The notes under the pieces: model-generated
The model's database searches: none
What the model saw: only the letters and a program-made list of their open reading frames with translations
Told to the model about the DNA's origin: nothing
Made by a program: the position numbers and the translations under genes
From: Bacteroidota bacterium
GTDB lineage: Bacteria > Bacteroidota > Bacteroidia > Bacteroidales > Paludibacteraceae
Direction of reading: 5' to 3'
Length of the DNA: 64,000 nt
Assembly: GCA_022708505.1 (NCBI GenBank)
Contig: JAKIYP010000001.1
Span: 19,832-83,831, forward strand
Part shown: positions 63,914-64,000 of the stretch, piece by piece
Numbering within the stretch: the first letter of the stretch is position 1
Layout: each line of letters begins with the position of its first letter

Positions 63914-64000
63914 TTAAGATATTTTTTTTTGCTGCAATCTCTGTTTCCATTCGGACAAAACGGGTAATAACTTTTGGGGCCGTCCCATCGAGCCCGAAAA
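63914..64000 (-). CDS. C-terminal end of a protein running off the window
   Basis: 28 codons and a TAA: SGSMGRPQKLLPVLSEWKQR and so on to KKIS. The upstream part lies beyond base 64000. Too little to name the family. Confidence 0.55.
   Translation of the reverse strand, partial: FSGSMGRPQKLLPVLSEWKQRLQQKKIS

Overview
The window is chromosomal DNA from a member of the Bacteroidota, most likely order Bacteroidales. The evidence is: several promoters of the Bacteroidota type (TTG, 19-20 bases, TAnnTTTG); a type IX secretion pair (porU, porV); families largely confined to the phylum (DUF3822, DUF3127, DUF6175, fused FeoA-FeoB); and a TonB receptor with a carboxypeptidase-like N-terminal domain. 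I cannot name the species from sequence alone.

Layout. 1-4.2 kb: the front part of a RelA-type (p)ppGpp synthetase, a membrane protein/DUF3822/rsmD operon, a lipoprotein and tRNA-Pro. 4.3-7.6 kb: HAD hydrolase-hisD-hisC. 7.7-10.5 kb: a TonB receptor with a small His-rich membrane protein, probably metal uptake. 10.6-22.9 kb: mainly minus-strand housekeeping genes (fmt, glycosyltransferase, HhH protein, nadB, acetyltransferase, cstA, feoB, gapA). 23-36 kb: DUF3127, mnmA, a PagL-like lipid A deacylase, lpxB, comM, ahpC, ispF, porV, porU, FAH-family protein and rex. 36.2-39.5 kb: leuS, which carries two in-frame inserted elements. 39.7-48 kb: YitT, a surface-glycan set (flippase, methyltransferase, two glycosyltransferases, wecB) and gltX. 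48.1-51.6 kb: an accessory patch with an HTH gene remnant, an AbiE toxin-antitoxin operon whose toxin is frameshifted, a hypothetical gene bounded by short inverted repeats, a 22-23 base periodic repeat, and two tRNA-Val genes. 51.7-63.8 kb: an uncharacterised envelope gene cluster: transglutaminase-like protein, beta-barrel, LPP20-like proteins, CsgG/TolB-like proteins, DUF6175 and a YfaP-like protein.

Most interesting. (1) The leucyl-tRNA synthetase gene contains a 528-base in-frame element (176 codons) that encodes a DUF559 PD-(D/E)XK-type endonuclease domain and is bounded by about 36-base inverted repeats which are themselves hairpins. A second 120-base in-frame element with related C-rich inverted repeats and no domain lies about 1 kb downstream. 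They look like an autonomous/non-autonomous pair of protein-tolerated mobile elements in one essential gene. (2) The 51.7-63.8 kb cluster looks like a multi-protein outer-membrane or periplasmic assembly without an assigned function. (3) The AbiEii toxin gene is broken by an exact 5-base tandem duplication, and its operator palindrome overlaps the promoter.

The intergenic regions hold many palindromes and dispersed repeats, listed separately.
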